Assembly (NCBI GenBank): GCA_951813255.1
Contig: OX638353.1
Coordinates: 2,281,472-2,345,471 of the forward strand
Source of the DNA: an uncultured Dehalococcoidia bacterium
Lineage (GTDB): Bacteria; Chloroflexota; Dehalococcoidia; Lucifugimonadales; JAAXIE01
DNA length: 64,000 nucleotides
Direction: 5' to 3'
The notes under the pieces: generated by a model
Seen by the model: only the letters and a program-made list of their open reading frames with translations
What the model was told of the DNA's origin: nothing
Database searches by the model: none
Position numbers and translations under genes: made by a program
Part shown: piece by piece, positions 1 to 8,596 of the stretch
Position numbering within the stretch: the first letter of the stretch is position 1
Layout of the letters: each line of letters starts with the position of its first letter

Positions 1-1
1 C

Positions 2-358
2 GGCCAGCCCATCGCTCAGCACCAAGCCATCCAGTTCATGCTGGCAGACATGGCCACCGAAATATACGCAGCGCGCGTGGCATCAATGCATGCCGCCACC
101 CTCAAGGATCATGGCCTGCCTTACGTCAACGAGGCATCTATGGCCAAGCTGTACGCCTCAGAAACGGCCGTGAGGGTCACGTCCAACGCTGTCCAGATCC
201 ACGGCGGTTATGGCTACTTCAAGGAATCTCCCGTCGAGCGCTACTTCCGAGATGCCCGCGTGACCACGATATACGAGGGCACTTCCGAGGTGCAGCGCTT
301 GGTCATAGCGCGCCAAATACTTCCTGAACACGCCCTCCAATCGACTTCAAGGAATTGA
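2..358 (+). CDS. Acyl-CoA dehydrogenase, C-terminal part (5' end outside window)
   Basis: The reading frame is open from base 2 and runs to a TGA at 358, so only the last ~118 residues are present. It begins [17 protein letters not shown] and contains IHGGYGY and [17 protein letters not shown], the typical C-terminal helical domain of acyl-CoA dehydrogenases that completes the FAD and acyl-CoA sites. The enzyme would oxidise an acyl-CoA to the enoyl-CoA and pass electrons to ETF. The next two genes handle methylmalonyl-CoA, which suggests branched- or odd-chain acyl-CoA breakdown. Substrate length cannot be told from this part. Confidence 0.93.
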   Translation, partial: GQPIAQHQAIQFMLADMATEIYAARVASMHAATLKDHGLPYVNEASMAKLYASETAVRVTSNAVQIHGGYGYFKESPVERYFRDARVTTIYEGTSEVQRLVIARQILPEHALQSTSRN

Positions 359-360
359 GT

Positions 361-807
361 ATGCAGAATTCGTCCGCTTGCACCGTCGACTACATCGACC
401 ACGTGGGAATCGCCGTCGCCGACCTGAATCAAGCCATAGCCTTCTTCCACGATACCTTCGGCGTACCCCTAGCCGAAGCGCAGGAGCTCGCGGATCAAGG
501 GGTGCGGGCCTGTCTCATAGCTGTGGGACAGACCAGGCTGGAACTGCTGCAGCCCCTTTCACCTGAAACGCCCATCGGCAAGTTCCTCGAGCGCCGTGGC
601 GAGGGTCTTCACCATCTAGCTTTGCATGTGGATGACGTGGGAAAGAGCATTGAGGGCCTGCGAGAAAAGGGTCTGCAGATGATAGACCTGGAGCCAAGGG
701 AAGGTCTTTCGGGGATCATCGCCTTCATGCACCCCAGATCAGCCCATGGCATACTGACAGAACTCGTACAGGCCCCTCTCGTCGTACAGGCCCCTCTCGA
801 AGGATAG
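361..807 (+). CDS. mce: Methylmalonyl-CoA epimerase
   Basis: A 148-residue glyoxalase/VOC-fold protein. It opens with YIDHVGIAVADLNQAIAFF, and later carries GLHHLALHVDD and an acidic metal-ligand region near the end, the pattern of methylmalonyl-CoA epimerase, which interconverts the R and S forms before the B12 mutase. An in-frame TTG at 355 overlaps the previous stop, but the AAGGA at about 349-353 is correctly spaced for the ATG at 361, so that start is preferred. The C-terminus carries an exact tandem duplication of six codons. The downstream mutase subunit supports the assignment. Confidence 0.9.
   Translation: MQNSSACTVDYIDHVGIAVADLNQAIAFFHDTFGVPLAEAQELADQGVRACLIAVGQTRLELLQPLSPETPIGKFLERRGEGLHHLALHVDDVGKSIEGLREKGLQMIDLEPREGLSGIIAFMHPRSAHGILTELVQAPLVVQAPLEG
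764..799 (+). repeat. Perfect 18-bp tandem duplication at the 3' end of mce
   Basis: TCGTACAGGCCCCTCTCG occurs twice back to back (764-781 and 782-799). It stays in frame and duplicates the peptide VQAPL just before the stop codon, so the protein is lengthened by six residues without a frameshift. Confidence 0.95.
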
Positions 808-900
808 ACATTCGAAGCACAGTACAGCCCCCTCCAGGACAATGTCCCAAGCCCCAGATGTAGGAACATTGCATCCCTTAGTTACGAGGAGTGCTACCCA

Positions 901-1311
901 GTGGCTGAATCAGCAAGACCTATCCGAGTGTTAGTGGCCAAGCCGGGCCTCGATGGCCACGACCGTGGGGCCAAAGTAATTGCCCGCGCCCTCCGGGACG
1001 CCGGAATGGAAGTGATATACACCGGCATCCGCCAGACGCCCCAGATGATTGTCGAGACCGCCCTCCAGGAAGACGTGGATGTCGTCGGTCTCAGCGTTCT
1101 ATCAGGTGCCCACATGACCCTCTTCCCTCAGATAGTGCAAGGCTTGGCAGAACGGGGCATGAGCGACGTGCTCGTCGTGGCCGGCGGCATTATACCGGAG
1201 GGAGACCGCGGACCCCTGCTAGAACAGGGTATCAGTGCCCTCTTCGGCCCAGGCGCGTCCACCCAGGACATAGTGTCCTACATCGAGCAGGCGATGGCCG
1301 GGCGTAGTTGA
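901..1311 (+). CDS. Methylmalonyl-CoA mutase, cobalamin-binding subunit
   Basis: A 136-residue stand-alone B12-binding domain. It has the base-off cobalamin motif DGHDRG near residues 19-24, then GLSVLSGAH and [11 protein letters not shown], which are the SxL and GG parts of the same signature. It would bind adenosylcobalamin and pair with a separate catalytic chain to convert R-methylmalonyl-CoA to succinyl-CoA. The catalytic chain is not in the window. The start is a GTG preceded by GAGGAG at about 889-894. Its position right after the epimerase fits the propionyl-CoA pathway. Confidence 0.92.
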   Translation: MAESARPIRVLVAKPGLDGHDRGAKVIARALRDAGMEVIYTGIRQTPQMIVETALQEDVDVVGLSVLSGAHMTLFPQIVQGLAERGMSDVLVVAGGIIPEGDRGPLLEQGISALFGPGASTQDIVSYIEQAMAGRS

Positions 1312-1357
1312 ACTTGCCGATAACCACTAGAACTGTCGCTTTTGGTTCTCATGCCCC

Positions 1358-1388
1358 TTGACATGGCACTTGAACAAACTCTTATAAT
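1358..1388 (+). promoter_or_regulatory. Promoter before yceD-rpmF
   Basis: TTGACA at 1358-1363 and TATAAT at 1383-1388 are both perfect consensus hexamers, with a 19-bp spacer, slightly longer than the usual 17. Transcription would start near 1395, about 30 nt before the DUF177 start. Confidence 0.75.
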
Positions 1389-1423
1389 TCGCCAATTATC
1401 TGGCGGCTAGGCTTCTGTTTTTG

Positions 1424-1927
1424 ATGCGTTACAACGTGGCGCAATTGCTTAAGGAAGAAATCGGTTCGACTCGTGCCTATCCGATTGGGCAGGGTTCCGA
1501 CTCCTACAACGAGGCCAACTGCCTATGGCTTATGCGCACCGATAGAGGAATATGGGCTTCCGCCCAACTGAGCACCCTCGGCACCAGCGTCTGTAGCCGG
1601 TGCTTGGTCCCTTTCAGCCAGTCCCTTGAGTTATCCATTGAAGAGGAATATTATCCGGTAGCCGACGTGCATACTGGCAAACCAATGGAAGTGCCCGATG
1701 AAGAGGGCGCTTTTGTTATTGATGACGCCAACATCCTTGACCTGACTGAAGCAGTGCGCCAATATCGTATTGCCCTAGGCCCCATGAAGCCCCTATGCAG
1801 CGAGGGCTGTTTGGGGCTTTGTACTGTTTGCGGAGGCAACCTGAACCTGCAGGACTGCACCTGCCTAGACAATGCGATAGATTCTCGACTGGCGCCACTG
1901 CTGCAGTTCTTGAATCGTGAAGGATAA
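1424..1927 (+). CDS. DUF177 / YceD-family protein
   Basis: A 167-residue protein with CSRCLVPF near residue 50 and a Cys-rich C-terminal segment (CSEGCLGLCTVCGGNL), the features of the DUF177 family (YceD, linked to 23S rRNA accumulation in E. coli and plants). The two cysteine pairs probably bind zinc. It lies directly before rpmF, the classic neighbour of this family. A TTG sits one codon upstream at 1421, but the ATG at 1424 is the likelier start. The exact molecular role is not settled. Confidence 0.85.
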   Translation: MRYNVAQLLKEEIGSTRAYPIGQGSDSYNEANCLWLMRTDRGIWASAQLSTLGTSVCSRCLVPFSQSLELSIEEEYYPVADVHTGKPMEVPDEEGAFVIDDANILDLTEAVRQYRIALGPMKPLCSEGCLGLCTVCGGNLNLQDCTCLDNAIDSRLAPLLQFLNREG

Positions 1928-1980
1928 ACCGTCGAGCCAGAGCCCGTAATCACAGGGAATGTAGATAGGAGTACACCCTC

Positions 1981-2163
1981 ATGGGAGCTCTACCAACAAA
2001 GAAACTTACACGCGGACACAAGCGACGACGGGCCGTGGCCTATAAACTCAAACCCGTGCACATCTCCCGGTGTCCCCAGTGTAGGTCGGCCAAACTGCCC
2101 CACACTGCCTGCATGAACTGCGGTACCTACAAAGGGAGGCAGATCGGCGTCTCAGACCGCTAG
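1981..2163 (+). CDS. rpmF: 50S ribosomal protein L32
   Basis: A 60-residue basic protein beginning MGALPTKKLTRGHKRRRA, with a C-terminal zinc ribbon made of CPQC and CMNC. Length and motif match L32 of the zinc-binding type. AGGAG at about 1967-1971 is a good ribosome-binding site. It sits between DUF177 and fabD, the arrangement seen in many bacteria. Confidence 0.97.
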   Translation: MGALPTKKLTRGHKRRRAVAYKLKPVHISRCPQCRSAKLPHTACMNCGTYKGRQIGVSDR

Positions 2164-2177
2164 GCAGCCTCAATACA

Positions 2178-3173
2178 ATGACAATATATGCACGGGACGA
2201 TCGACCCCGAATTTTGGCGAAAAAGGGGGTACTTACGGATAGTCAGGATACGGTAACCACAGCGTATCTGTTTCCAGGCCAAGGGGCCCAGCATGTGGGC
2301 ATGGGCTTGGAGCTTTATAATGCATCACCTGCTGCCAGGAGGCTGTTGGATGAAGCCAACGATATCCTGGAAATGTCCCTCACCGACTTGATATTTGAAG
2401 GCCCGGCCAAGGAGCTGGAGAGGACAGAGTATTCGCAGCCTGCCATATTGGCAGTAAGCCTCGCTTGCTTGGAGGCTTGGCGCGAGAGGGCGACAGCACC
2501 TCCTCCCGAGCCTGCAGCTCTTGCGGGACATAGCTTGGGCGAGTACACCGCCTTGACCGTCTCTGGTGCTTTGGACTGGAGCGATGCCTTGAGGCTGGTG
2601 AGGGAACGGGGTCGGCTCATGCAGGAGGCCTCTGACATCAGGGCGGGGACTATGGCCGCCGTCATTGGCCTGGATGAGAGCATCATGGAAGAGATTTGCA
2701 TGGAAACCGGCGTGGAGATTGCCAACATCAATTCTGACGATCAGTTGGTCATCAGTGGTGACCGTCTATTCGTAGCCAAGGCCATGGACTTGGCTTCCAT
2801 GCGTGGCGCCAGAAAAACTATACCATTGGCAGTTGGCGGCGCCTTTCACTCTACCCTCATGTATCCAGCCCAAGAGGGCCTTATCGAGACCGTCCAGAAC
2901 TTGGATCTGCGCGACCCTCGGGTGCCCATCATCGCGAACGCAACCTCCATCCCACTGACCACGGCAGCCGACGTCAAGACCGAGTTGATGAACCAACTGT
3001 GCAGTTGCGTCCAGTGGAGCAGATCGGTGAAGACCATAGCGGCGTACGGGGTTTCGCAGTTCATCGAGTTCGGCCCAGGCAAGGTATTGACGGGCTTGGT
3101 CAAACGGATATCCCGGGGCTCAACTGTATTGCACGTGGCCGACCTCGATTCTGTCGAGAACGCAATGAAGTAG
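2178..3173 (+). CDS. fabD: Malonyl-CoA:ACP transacylase
   Basis: 331 residues. FPGQGAQ at about 32-38 and the nucleophile motif GHSLGEYTA (Ser119) are diagnostic; GGAFHSTLM near residue 223 holds the catalytic His, and EFGPGKVLTGL is the family C-terminal signature. It loads malonate onto acyl carrier protein for fatty acid synthesis, and acpP lies two genes on. The N-terminus is about 25 residues longer than usual before the conserved TAYLFPGQG, and no strong ribosome-binding site precedes ATG 2178. An in-frame TTG at 2214 is an alternative start. Confidence 0.95.
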   Translation: MTIYARDDRPRILAKKGVLTDSQDTVTTAYLFPGQGAQHVGMGLELYNASPAARRLLDEANDILEMSLTDLIFEGPAKELERTEYSQPAILAVSLACLEAWRERATAPPPEPAALAGHSLGEYTALTVSGALDWSDALRLVRERGRLMQEASDIRAGTMAAVIGLDESIMEEICMETGVEIANINSDDQLVISGDRLFVAKAMDLASMRGARKTIPLAVGGAFHSTLMYPAQEGLIETVQNLDLRDPRVPIIANATSIPLTTAADVKTELMNQLCSCVQWSRSVKTIAAYGVSQFIEFGPGKVLTGLVKRISRGSTVLHVADLDSVENAMK

Positions 3174-3192
3174 CCTGCAACTTAAGCCACTG

Positions 3193-3627
3193 GTGAAAGC
3201 TGGACCCATGTTGGCGGAGAGTCCTGGCGATCTACGGAGGCGCTCTCGAGCCTTCGCTTTACAAGCGCTATATGAGCTTGACCTGTCTTCTCATTCCGTT
3301 GATGGTTCAGTAAGATGGCTTCAGCAAGAAGAGCATCTTCCGTCGGATGCCCTTCCTTTCGCCTTGCAACTGATCCAAGGCGTTATTGAACATCAAGTTG
3401 AGCTTGACGACCTCATAGAGACTCTTGCTCCTACCTGGCCGGTGCGCCTTCTGGCAAGCGTCGATCGGAATATCCTAAGGTTGGCACTGTACGAGGTGAA
3501 GTTCGAAGCAGATGTACCGGCGAAGGCGGCCATCAATGAAGCAGTGGAATTGGCCAAAGCCTTCGGCAGCGAGTCGACCAGCAAATTTGTAAATGGAGTA
3601 ATGGGCACGGTAATGGAGCTCCAGTAG
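3193..3627 (+). CDS. nusB: Transcription antitermination factor NusB
   Basis: A 144-residue all-helical protein. RRRSRAFALQALYELD and the C-terminal AKAAINEAVELAKAFGSESTSKFVNG are NusB hallmarks. With NusE/S10 it binds boxA RNA in rRNA antitermination. The frame starts with GTG at 3193; ATG 3208 is an alternative, and neither has a strong ribosome-binding site. It lies between fabD and acpP, 20 nt after fabD. Confidence 0.93.
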   Translation: MKAGPMLAESPGDLRRRSRAFALQALYELDLSSHSVDGSVRWLQQEEHLPSDALPFALQLIQGVIEHQVELDDLIETLAPTWPVRLLASVDRNILRLALYEVKFEADVPAKAAINEAVELAKAFGSESTSKFVNGVMGTVMELQ

Positions 3628-3687
3628 GGCACAAGCCCTTAACGAGTTGGCTCAGTCCGATCGGCCCAGCCAGAACGGAGGCCCGAG

Positions 3688-3948
3688 ATCGCCACGGTAT
3701 ACGAACGAGTACAAACGATAGTAGTAGACAAACTTGGGGTCGAAGCGAAAGCAGCAACTCTTGGAGCTTCATTCGTAGATGACCTAAGCGCCGACTCCTT
3801 GGACTTGGTCGAGCTCATAATGGCCTTCGAAGAGGAGTTTTCCACCGACGACAGCAAGCTGGAAATATCCGACCAAGATGCAGGCCGGATTCTCACGATC
3901 CAGGATGCAGTGGACTATCTCAAAGAGCACGGCATCCAGGACAATTGA
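3688..3948 (+). CDS. acpP: Acyl carrier protein with an ATC start codon
   Basis: An 86-residue acidic protein read as (M)[18 protein letters not shown], followed by [18 protein letters not shown]. The Ser in DSLDLVEL is the 4'-phosphopantetheine attachment site. Residue one falls on ATC at 3688, just where homologues have Met, with GGAGG at 3677-3681 six bases before it. Between the in-frame stop TAA at 3640 and this point there is no ATG, GTG or TTG, so initiation at ATC (or a sequencing or mutational change from ATG) is the simplest reading. It carries growing acyl chains for the Fab enzymes. Confidence 0.88.
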   Translation: MATVYERVQTIVVDKLGVEAKAATLGASFVDDLSADSLDLVELIMAFEEEFSTDDSKLEISDQDAGRILTIQDAVDYLKEHGIQDN

Positions 3949-4059
3949 CATCAACACTAGCTCTTCCGCTCTCACCTTCTCCAAAGAGTGCACCAAGAGC
4001 GCATCGAAGAGGTGGAATCCAAGCTTGAAGAGCCATCGGCAGTAGGAGGTTGGTCGTAG

Positions 4060-4680
4060 ATGAACAGCTTACAGGAGATTGACGCCCGAGTCCGCGCCTG
4101 CACCGACTGCCCCCTGAGTGAGGGACGCACTCATGCTGTGCCTGGAGAAGGTGCCACCAACTCCCGCGTCATCTTCATCGGTGAGGCCCCCGGATACCAG
4201 GAAGACCAGCAGGGCCGTCCCTTCGTCGGTCCCGCGGGGCGGTTACTCGACGAGTTGCTGAACACAATCGGCCTCAAGCGCGAAGACGTCTTCATTGCCA
4301 ACATGATCAAATGCCGCCCGCCTAACAACCGAGACCCCCTTCCCACTGAGGTAGACGCCTGCACCAAGTACCTTGACCGCCAGATAGAGTTGCTGCGCCC
4401 GGACCTGATCGTCACGCTTGGACGCTATGCTATGAATAAGTACTTCCCCAAAGAGAGCATCAGTCGGGTCCGTGGCAAGGTACGCACAAAGGATGGGCAG
4501 CGCATTCTGCCCCTTCTCCATCCTGCTGCTGCTCTCCATCAAGCCAACCTGCGAGAGAGCATCTTTCAAGACTTCCGGGTTATCCCTCAAGCTATCGAAG
4601 CAGCCAAACAAGCCCCTGCCACCCCTCCTCCCCCTAACTCCCCCGCGACTCCTTCTGACCGTCAGTTGAGTATGTTCTAG
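4060..4680 (+). CDS. Uracil-DNA glycosylase, family 4, with C-terminal clamp motif
   Basis: 206 residues. The N-terminal CTDCPLSEGRT supplies two of the four Fe-S cysteines; GEAPGYQED is family 4/5 motif A; CRPPNNRDP follows; LLHPAAAL is the C-terminal catalytic motif. It removes uracil from DNA to start base excision repair. After a Pro-rich linker the protein ends in QLSMF, which matches the beta-clamp binding consensus QLxLF and probably tethers it to the replication clamp. AGGAGG at about 4042-4047 is a strong ribosome-binding site. A TAG stop directly precedes the ATG. Confidence 0.93.
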   Translation: MNSLQEIDARVRACTDCPLSEGRTHAVPGEGATNSRVIFIGEAPGYQEDQQGRPFVGPAGRLLDELLNTIGLKREDVFIANMIKCRPPNNRDPLPTEVDACTKYLDRQIELLRPDLIVTLGRYAMNKYFPKESISRVRGKVRTKDGQRILPLLHPAAALHQANLRESIFQDFRVIPQAIEAAKQAPATPPPPNSPATPSDRQLSMF

Positions 4681-4681
4681 C

Positions 4682-6340
4682 GTGCCTTCTTCCCTCAGAG
4701 TTGTCCCCCTCGGTGGTCTGGGGGAAATCGGCAAGAACATGATGGCCCTTGAGTATGGCGACGACATCGTCGTCATTGATTGCGGTGTGCTCTTCCCTGA
4801 GGAGGACATGCCGGGTGTCGACTTGGTAATCCCCGATATCACGTACCTGTTGGAGAATGCTCATCGCGTCAGGGCCATCCTGATTACCCACGGGCATGAA
4901 GACCACACAGGAGCCTTGCCCTACGTCCTGCCTCGACTGAATGTTCCGGTGTATGCACCGAGGCTGGCCCATGGTCTCATCAGGGTCAAACTGCTACAGC
5001 ACCACCTGCTGGAAGATAGCGAACTGGAAGTGGTTGAACCCGGCTACCCTATACCATTAGGAAGCTTCGAGGCCGAGTTTTTCCGGGTATGTCATAGCAT
5101 TCCTGATTCCATGGGAATCCTGATTAGGACTCCCGTGGGTGCTGTCCTGCATACCGGGGACTTCAAGATAGACCACACACCCGTCGACGGCATGCCCACC
5201 AGCTTGGGAAGCATGGCCAAACTGTGCGAGGGCGGCATCTTGCTGCTGCTGTCCGACTCCACCTACGCGGAACTGCCGGGATACACTCTCTCTGAGCGTG
5301 TAGTAGGCGAAGCCCTTCACAGGGTGATTGCCGAAGCTCCTGGACGTGTGCTCGTTGCTACTTTCGCCTCCCTCATCTCCCGCATGCAACAGGTGTTCAA
5401 CGCCGCCGCCGCCAGCGGTAGGCATGTAGCACTCGTAGGCCGCAGCATGCTGGACAACGTCAACATGAGCATCCAGATGGGCTACCTATCGGTGGCAGAC
5501 GGCCTTCTGGTCTCCTTGAGCGAGGCCCGTAGACTTGAACATGACCGGGTGGTGCTGCTGACTACCGGAAGCCAAGGCGAGCCCACATCCGCATTAGCAC
5601 GCATTGCCAATCAGGACCATCGTGAGATTTCCATCATCCCTGGCGATACCGTGGTCATATCGGCTACTCCGATCCCGGGGAACGAGTTGTCCGTAAGCCG
5701 CATTATCGACAACCTGTTTCGCCAAGGGGCCCGGGTGCTTTATGACCGGGTCGCCTTTGTCCACGTGCACGGCCATGCGAGTGCTGAAGAACTGAAGCTC
5801 ATTCTCAATCTCACCTCTCCCAAGTATTTCGTGCCTGTTCACGGCGAACACCGCCACCTGCTGGCCCATACTGCTCTGGCCAAGGATGTAGGTATCCCTG
5901 GGGAGAACACCTTTGTACTGGAAGATGGAGACGTGCTAGAGATCGGTGAAGATGGCGGGCACGTAGTCGATTCAGTGCCAGCAGGCCACGTGTTCGTAGA
6001 AAGGAACACCCTGTGGAGCTCGGACAGTCCCGTCCTGCGGGAACGGTGGCGTCTCTCTCGTGACGGCGTAATGGTGGTCACTATGAAGGTGGATGAGTTT
6101 ACAGGGCTATTGGCGGATACACCGGAGATCGTCTGCCGGGGGGTAGCCCAGCCGACGGACATTACCGGACTAGCGGAGAAAGTGGGCCACGCTGCTGACG
6201 TACTCTTGGAAAAAGCATCGATAGAGCCCGATGTCTGGGCCGCTACCAAAGCAAAGTTAGACCAACTCGTTGGTGAACTGGTTTACAAAGAAACAGGTAG
6301 ACGGCCTATGATTGTGTTGGTAGCAACTGAGGCCCCGTGA
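4682..6340 (+). CDS. rnj: Ribonuclease J
   Basis: 552 residues, the usual length. It starts at GTG one base after the glycosylase stop. VVPLGGLGEIGKNM and HGHEDHTG (70-75) form the metallo-beta-lactamase core; the beta-CASP part includes GDTVVISATPIPGNE and HVHGHAS; PVHGEHRHL is the later metal motif. RNase J has 5'-3' exonuclease and endonuclease activity in mRNA decay and rRNA maturation. Its last four bases overlap the ftsK start (GTGA), so the two are probably coupled in translation. Confidence 0.95.
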   Translation: MPSSLRVVPLGGLGEIGKNMMALEYGDDIVVIDCGVLFPEEDMPGVDLVIPDITYLLENAHRVRAILITHGHEDHTGALPYVLPRLNVPVYAPRLAHGLIRVKLLQHHLLEDSELEVVEPGYPIPLGSFEAEFFRVCHSIPDSMGILIRTPVGAVLHTGDFKIDHTPVDGMPTSLGSMAKLCEGGILLLLSDSTYAELPGYTLSERVVGEALHRVIAEAPGRVLVATFASLISRMQQVFNAAAASGRHVALVGRSMLDNVNMSIQMGYLSVADGLLVSLSEARRLEHDRVVLLTTGSQGEPTSALARIANQDHREISIIPGDTVVISATPIPGNELSVSRIIDNLFRQGARVLYDRVAFVHVHGHASAEELKLILNLTSPKYFVPVHGEHRHLLAHTALAKDVGIPGENTFVLEDGDVLEIGEDGGHVVDSVPAGHVFVERNTLWSSDSPVLRERWRLSRDGVMVVTMKVDEFTGLLADTPEIVCRGVAQPTDITGLAEKVGHAADVLLEKASIEPDVWAATKAKLDQLVGELVYKETGRRPMIVLVATEAP

Positions 6341-8559
6341 AGGGCACCCGGCCCTCCTATCTTTCGAAAAGCGGTAGCAACGCTCCTATGATAAGGCGTT
6401 TATTCTCCCTACCGGTATTCTTAGCCGCCGTCGCAGCCACATTCGCCCTAGTGTTCCTGTTCAGGGACGGGTCATTGGAATGGACTTGGCTGAGATTGGG
6501 GTTCGCTTGGATACCCGCCCTTCTGTGGCCCTTGGCCTTCATACTCGTGATGAGATATCGCACCCTCTGGATTGGCGTCTACTGGCGCGACTGGGTAGGG
6601 GCAGCCTTCTTCAGCCTCGGAGCTATAGGCCTGCTGTCCCTCTTCACGCTAGATCGCTGGTGGCTGGGGGAAACCACCCTCGGTGGCCACTGGGGCACGG
6701 TTTTAGGAGGAGAGCCCCTCTCCCAGAAATCCTTGGGGATCCTGAAGGTCGTTGTCCTCTTCGCTATAGTGCCCCCCATTATCTCGCCACGTTTGGCAGG
6801 CGGAATGTACATGAAAGGGGCCAAGAACGCTCTTCTCGCCGTCAAGGCTACTTTCATGTGGTTACGGGACACAGCGTTGCCCGCCTTATCCCAGGCAGTG
6901 CGGAGCTTGCCTAAGCCTCATCGAGTGTGGCTGAGACTGAAGGTCATAAACCGCACCGTGGCACGCCGTCTGTCCGGCAGACACAACGGGGAAGAACTGG
7001 TCCCCGCCGTGGTCGCGGTCCCGGAAGCTGATGAGGAGCTTAAGGCTGGCGAAGCCGGAGCAATCGCGGCGACAGTCCACTCCAACGGAAGGCCTTCACC
7101 CAAGATATTCGGCTGGCATCTTCCCACATTCGAACTGCTGGCCAAGCCTGAACCCGTGAGCCAGCAGGCCCCTCCAAACGACCTATCCGAGCAGATCGTG
7201 TCCACCCTAGGTGACCATGGCATTGATGTCACCATCAAGAACGTGAAGGTCGGTCCGCGAGTGATACAGTTCGGGCTTGAGCCCGGATGGGTGACTAAGG
7301 GCCGCGACAGCAAGGTGAAGGCACAGGGTGGTCTTCCCACCTCCGACTCTGTCAGGGTCAAGGTGCAGAGCATTCTAGCGCGAGAGAAGGATCTCGCCCT
7401 AGCCTTGCGTACGCCTCACATCAGGATCGAAGCCCCGATACCGGGCGAGGCAGCGGTTGGTATCGAGTTGCCCAACCCCAATCCTAGCAAGGTCCCGATT
7501 CGCGCGGTGCTGGAGAGTTCCAAGTTCCGTAAGCTCGCGGAGAAGGGTGGCCTGCCAATAGCCCTCGGCGAGGACACCGCTGGCGAGTCGGTGGTCGTGG
7601 ACTTGAAGAGTCTTCCCCACCTGCTGATCGCAGGCGCAACCGGGTCCGGAAAAAGCGTCTGTATCAATACCGTAATCACATCCATGCTCCTGACCAACAC
7701 CCCGGAACGGCTGCGCCTTCTGATGGTGGACCCCAAGCGGGTGGAGCTTACCCCCTTCAATGGCATCCCGCATCTAGTGGCCCCGGTCATTACAGACGCC
7801 AACGAGGTGTTGCCCGCGCTCAAGTCCATGGTCGCCGAGATGTTTCGGCGCTACCAGCTTATGGAAGAGTTGGGCGTGCGCAACATTGAGGGGTACAACC
7901 GCAAGGCCTCGGAACACATGCCATTCCTTGTGCTGGTGATCGACGAATTGGCCGACATGATGATGGTAGCGGCTTACGAATCAGAGCAGGCAGCGGTCCG
8001 GCTGGCGCAGTTGGGCCGTGCCACGGGCGTACACTTGGTGCTAGCAACACAGCGTCCGTCAGTCAACGTGGTCACCGGCCTCATCAAGGCCAACATCCCA
8101 GCCCGCGCAGCTTTCGCTGTGGCATCTCAAGTCGACTCGAGGGTAGTGCTGGACAGCGTTGGGGCCGAAAGACTGTTAGGTAAGGGCGACATGCTCTTCC
8201 TGTCCCAAGACGCTCCCAAGCCCCGCCGCGTGCAGGGTACGCTGGTTGATGATGAGGAAATAGAGGCTTTGGTGGACTTCTGGAAAGAACAACATGGGCC
8301 GCCTCTGCCGTCGGTCATGCCTGCAGACTTGACCAGTCATGTAGAGCCAGATGCTATCTCCGTCATCGGAGGCAACGACGACAACTACGATGTCGATGAC
8401 CACGACGAGCTTCTTGACCGGGCCCGGGAGTTGTCACTGGAACTGCCTCGTATATCTCCGTCTGTGTTACAGCGGAGACTGTCCATTGGGTATTCCAAGG
8501 CAGTGGAGCTAATCCAGTCATTAGAGAAGGAAGGACTCACGGCAGCCCGTGTGCGATGA
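6337..8559 (+). CDS. ftsK: DNA translocase FtsK/SpoIIIE
   Basis: 740 residues. The N-terminus has about four hydrophobic membrane segments between residues 23 and 150, then a cytoplasmic linker. The motor has Walker A GATGSGKS (433-440) and Walker B LVLVIDELAD (near 531-540), followed by RLAQLGRATGVHLVLATQRP. The C-terminal winged helix (SPSVLQRRLSIGYSKAVELI) is the gamma domain that reads KOPS-type sites. It pumps chromosome ends through the closing septum. The GTG start overlaps the rnj stop. Confidence 0.95.
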   Translation: MKGTRPSYLSKSGSNAPMIRRLFSLPVFLAAVAATFALVFLFRDGSLEWTWLRLGFAWIPALLWPLAFILVMRYRTLWIGVYWRDWVGAAFFSLGAIGLLSLFTLDRWWLGETTLGGHWGTVLGGEPLSQKSLGILKVVVLFAIVPPIISPRLAGGMYMKGAKNALLAVKATFMWLRDTALPALSQAVRSLPKPHRVWLRLKVINRTVARRLSGRHNGEELVPAVVAVPEADEELKAGEAGAIAATVHSNGRPSPKIFGWHLPTFELLAKPEPVSQQAPPNDLSEQIVSTLGDHGIDVTIKNVKVGPRVIQFGLEPGWVTKGRDSKVKAQGGLPTSDSVRVKVQSILAREKDLALALRTPHIRIEAPIPGEAAVGIELPNPNPSKVPIRAVLESSKFRKLAEKGGLPIALGEDTAGESVVVDLKSLPHLLIAGATGSGKSVCINTVITSMLLTNTPERLRLLMVDPKRVELTPFNGIPHLVAPVITDANEVLPALKSMVAEMFRRYQLMEELGVRNIEGYNRKASEHMPFLVLVIDELADMMMVAAYESEQAAVRLAQLGRATGVHLVLATQRPSVNVVTGLIKANIPARAAFAVASQVDSRVVLDSVGAERLLGKGDMLFLSQDAPKPRRVQGTLVDDEEIEALVDFWKEQHGPPLPSVMPADLTSHVEPDAISVIGGNDDNYDVDDHDELLDRARELSLELPRISPSVLQRRLSIGYSKAVELIQSLEKEGLTAARVR

Positions 8560-8596
8560 AGGCTAACGGAACGAGAAGTGACACGAGTAGCCCAGG

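Noticed and set aside
3988..4059. 23-codon frame before the glycosylase gene
   Set aside because: Helix-like composition but no ribosome-binding site or recognisable homology; kept as unproven.
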